Below are positions 61,701 to 64,000 of a stretch of DNA of 64,000 nucleotides, in pieces. This stretch comes from Protula sp. h YS-2021 (Eukaryota; Annelida; Polychaeta; Sabellida; Serpulidae), in assembly GCA_949752745.1 (NCBI GenBank), contig OX457027.1, forward strand, positions 92,351,725 to 92,415,724, given 5' to 3'. The position numbers and the translations under genes were made by a program. Numbering within the stretch: position 1 is the stretch's first letter; each line of letters begins with the position of its first letter. The notes under the pieces were generated by a model. It ran no database searches and was not told the DNA's origin. It worked only from the letters and a program-made list of their open reading frames with translations.

Positions 61701-63674
61701 CTAAAACATAAATTATGACCGTGTTCATGTTTCTTTCCCAACATTTTACTCACGACTTACATCCATAAATGGATTCTGCTCGTAGCATAAACAAGTCGCC
61801 AAGAATATATAAAGCAAATAAGAATTCATAGTTTTCGATATTTGCGAAGCAAGACATTATAGGCAAAGTTCACGGGAATTCTTTATCAATTACAAAGAAC
61901 AAAAGAAACTCCAAACGTCATCCCCACTCCACTATTCTGCACATAACAATTTTTATGCAGTCATATAAGCCGTTAGGTAAAATATGCTCTCTTCAGGAAA
62001 TGTACGCAAAAATATATATTTACGGCGAACACTGTTTCAACGGTACCAATTCAAAGATTTGCTGGCAAATATTCTTTGAGTGTGGTTCCAAATTCCTAGC
62101 CCTTCGCGCACAGCCGCACCGTCAGCAAATAATATGCGTATCAGATTCGCAGCTCAACAGCATGGCCATTTCTTTTGTCTTTGTGTTGGGACCACAAACG
62201 TGCACATGCAAAGTTCTGCAATGCTTTACCATCCAATTCAGTGCCCATTCAAACTTCATCCCCACTCGACTGTACTGCACGTAGAGATTTGTCTGCTCTT
62301 AAATACTCGTTTATGGAATATATGCTGTGTTGAAGAAATTGATCTAGGAATGTATGTTAACGGCAAATACTATTTCAAAGGTACCGATACAAAGATGCAT
62401 TGCCAACCCTTCTTTGAATCTGTTCTGAATTCCTAGCTCTTCGCACAGAGCCACAACGACAGCAAGTAAAATGCATATTATAGACTCAAAGTTCTCTGCT
62501 CAACCGCGGAGCTAGTTCTTTTCTTTTTAATCTGCGGTCATAAACATGTTTATACAAAGTTACGCAATGCTTTATCATATCAAATTTTGTGTCCATTCAA
62601 ACTTCATCCCCGCTCTGGTCTGATCTGGTCTTACCCACTTCTTTATGGAATATATGCTGTGTTGAAGAAATATACCTTGGAATGTATAGTTAAGGCAAAT
62701 ATTATTTCAACGGTACCCAAACAAAAATGCCCTGACAACCCTTCTCTGAGTACTGGTCTGAATTCCTAGCTCTTCGCACACAGCCACACTGACAGCAAAT
62801 AACATGCGTATTTTATACTCAAAATTCCCTGCCCAACTATAGAGCCTTTTCTTTTCTTTTTAATTTACGACCAGAAACATGTATATGCAAAGTTGCGCAA
62901 TGCTTTACCATATCACATTTTACGTCCATTCAAACTCCATCACCACTGAGGTGTTTTGCACAAAGCCATTTGTGTGCTGTCACCTGCCCTCTTATGTCAT
63001 ATATGCTGTCTTCAGGAAATATATACAAAAATGTATATTTAGGGAAAACACTGTTTCAACGGTACCAATACAAAGATACCCTAGCAACCCTTCTTTCATT
63101 GCTGTTCTTAATTCCTAGCCCTTCGCACATAGCCACACCATCAGCAAATAACATCCTAATTTGAGACTTAAGATTCTCTGCTCAACTGCAGAGCCATTTC
63201 TTTTCTTTTTAACTTGCGGCCATCAAAGTTGCACAATACTTTACCATATCGCATTTTGTGTCCATTCAAACTTCATCACCACTGAGGTGTTTTGCACCTA
63301 GCCGTTTGTGTGCGGTCACTTGGGCCTTTATGTATGTATGCTGTCTTTAGTAGACATATACAACAATGCATATTTATGGCGAACACTGTTTCAACAGTAC
63401 CAACCAAAGATACTTTCTTTAAGTAGATTTCCGAATTTCTAGCTCTTCCCACATAGCCACACCATCAGCAAATAATATGTGTATTTTAGACTCCAGATTC
63501 TCAGCTCAACAGCATAGCTACTTCTTTTCTGTTTATGTTGGGGCCACAAACATGCACATGAAAAGTTATGTGACGCACTTATAGTCTTGATCAAACAAAT
63601 GTGTTGTGATTGCTACATAAATGAAATCAATGGTTAAGAAAATACAAGCAGCTAGATAGTTTGATTTACATCTA
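61701..63674 (+). repeat. 335-bp repeat family, second block, about five units
   Basis: The CTAGC(T/C)CTTC marker recurs near 62093, 62430, 62763, 63112 and 63435 (spacing 323-349). Units carry GGTACCAATACAAAGAT(A/G)CC and TATGCTGT(C/G)TTCAGGAAAT variants. The block ends in the same ACAAGCAGCTAG lead as the first block. The first 200 bases (61701-61900) are unique-looking. Confidence 0.8.
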
Positions 63675-64000
63675 ACGCTTAGGGCTGTTTGCTGTTGTGG
63701 GTTCGACTCCCATAGGGTGCTTGCATAACGCTTTCTTGTGCAACGAATAAGCGCTCTCCGGTGGTAGCACAGCCCGCGTTAAGTATGGCCATTTATGTCA
63801 TATCGTTTATCAAGATTTAGAAGCTACACGCAGCAGCAGTGAAAACGTTTAGCAACATTTTGATATCTACTGTTATTTTAACGATGTAGAAAATTCTGCA
63901 GTTTTCCATGATTCGGCTAAAACTATATGGAGAATAGCTTTTATAAACGCTGACGCACATACACATTTTTAGCCATCGAGAACTTTATGTCGTGAGTCCT
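63675..64000 (+). mobile_element. Second T-arm-type MITE, cut by window edge
   Basis: Begins like the element at 61148, with the T-arm motif near 63698-63714 and the CCGGTGGTAGCACAGCCCGC box, and follows its interior to the window end (AACGATGTAGAAAAT, CTGACGCACATACAC). Confidence 0.65.

Overview
The window is animal genomic DNA. It is AT-rich, full of microsatellites, MITEs, satellites and LINE remnants, and its genes carry TATA boxes and AATAAA signals. It holds two related copies of a Polinton/Maverick (adintovirus-like) element, that is, an integrated DNA-virus-like transposon. I see no convincing host gene. The mix of Polintons, satellite-bearing MITEs and GGAC tetramer repeats would suit a mollusc such as a bivalve, but that is a weak inference.

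Layout: copy 1 (1-14050) is cut by the left window edge. Copy 2 (27757-46914) keeps its left end and has lost about the last 70 bp of its right end next to a LINE fragment. Both lie in the same orientation. Copy 1 base 1 matches copy 2 base 33921. Copy 2 therefore also shows the left arm: a terminal inverted repeat, 2.6 kb of non-coding repeats, a divergent accessory gene pair and a PC4-like/zinc gene. Then come two small genes and the plus-strand late-type block: integrase with chromodomain, packaging ATPase, three small proteins, penton-like minor capsid protein, a small basic virion-type protein (copy 1 only), double jelly-roll major capsid protein and adenain-like protease. A minus-strand block meets it tail to tail: four PC4-like genes and a protein-primed type B DNA polymerase with N-terminal C2HC fingers. 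The right arm has a second divergent pair: a Cys-rich protein (minus) and a RING protein (plus).

The copies are broken in different places. Copy 1 has intact integrase, capsid and polymerase frames, but ATPase, protease, Cys-rich protein and the small virion protein are frameshifted. Copy 2 has intact ATPase, protease and Cys-rich genes. Its integrase and polymerase are destroyed, and a 1255-bp microhomology deletion removes parts of both capsid genes. Some copy 1 breaks lie in homopolymers and could be sequencing errors.

The most striking signal is a histone-mRNA-type 3' stem-loop just after both right-arm genes in both copies (four cases), with covarying stem bases and UYUN-type loops. It suggests that these mRNAs may be processed like replication-dependent histone mRNAs. 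Other notable points are five PC4-like genes per element, a probable acylated membrane protein, ATGA stop-start overlaps along the capsid block, and terminal repeats built from 11-bp CRE/CATATG units.

Between and beyond the copies (14051-27756 and 46915-64000) lie a three-layer MITE nest with a tRNA T-arm-like end motif, a MITE family with AATAAGCCAA ends, two LINE remnants, a 370-bp repeat array, a 2.03-kb tandem array (about 3.2 units) and a 335-bp array.
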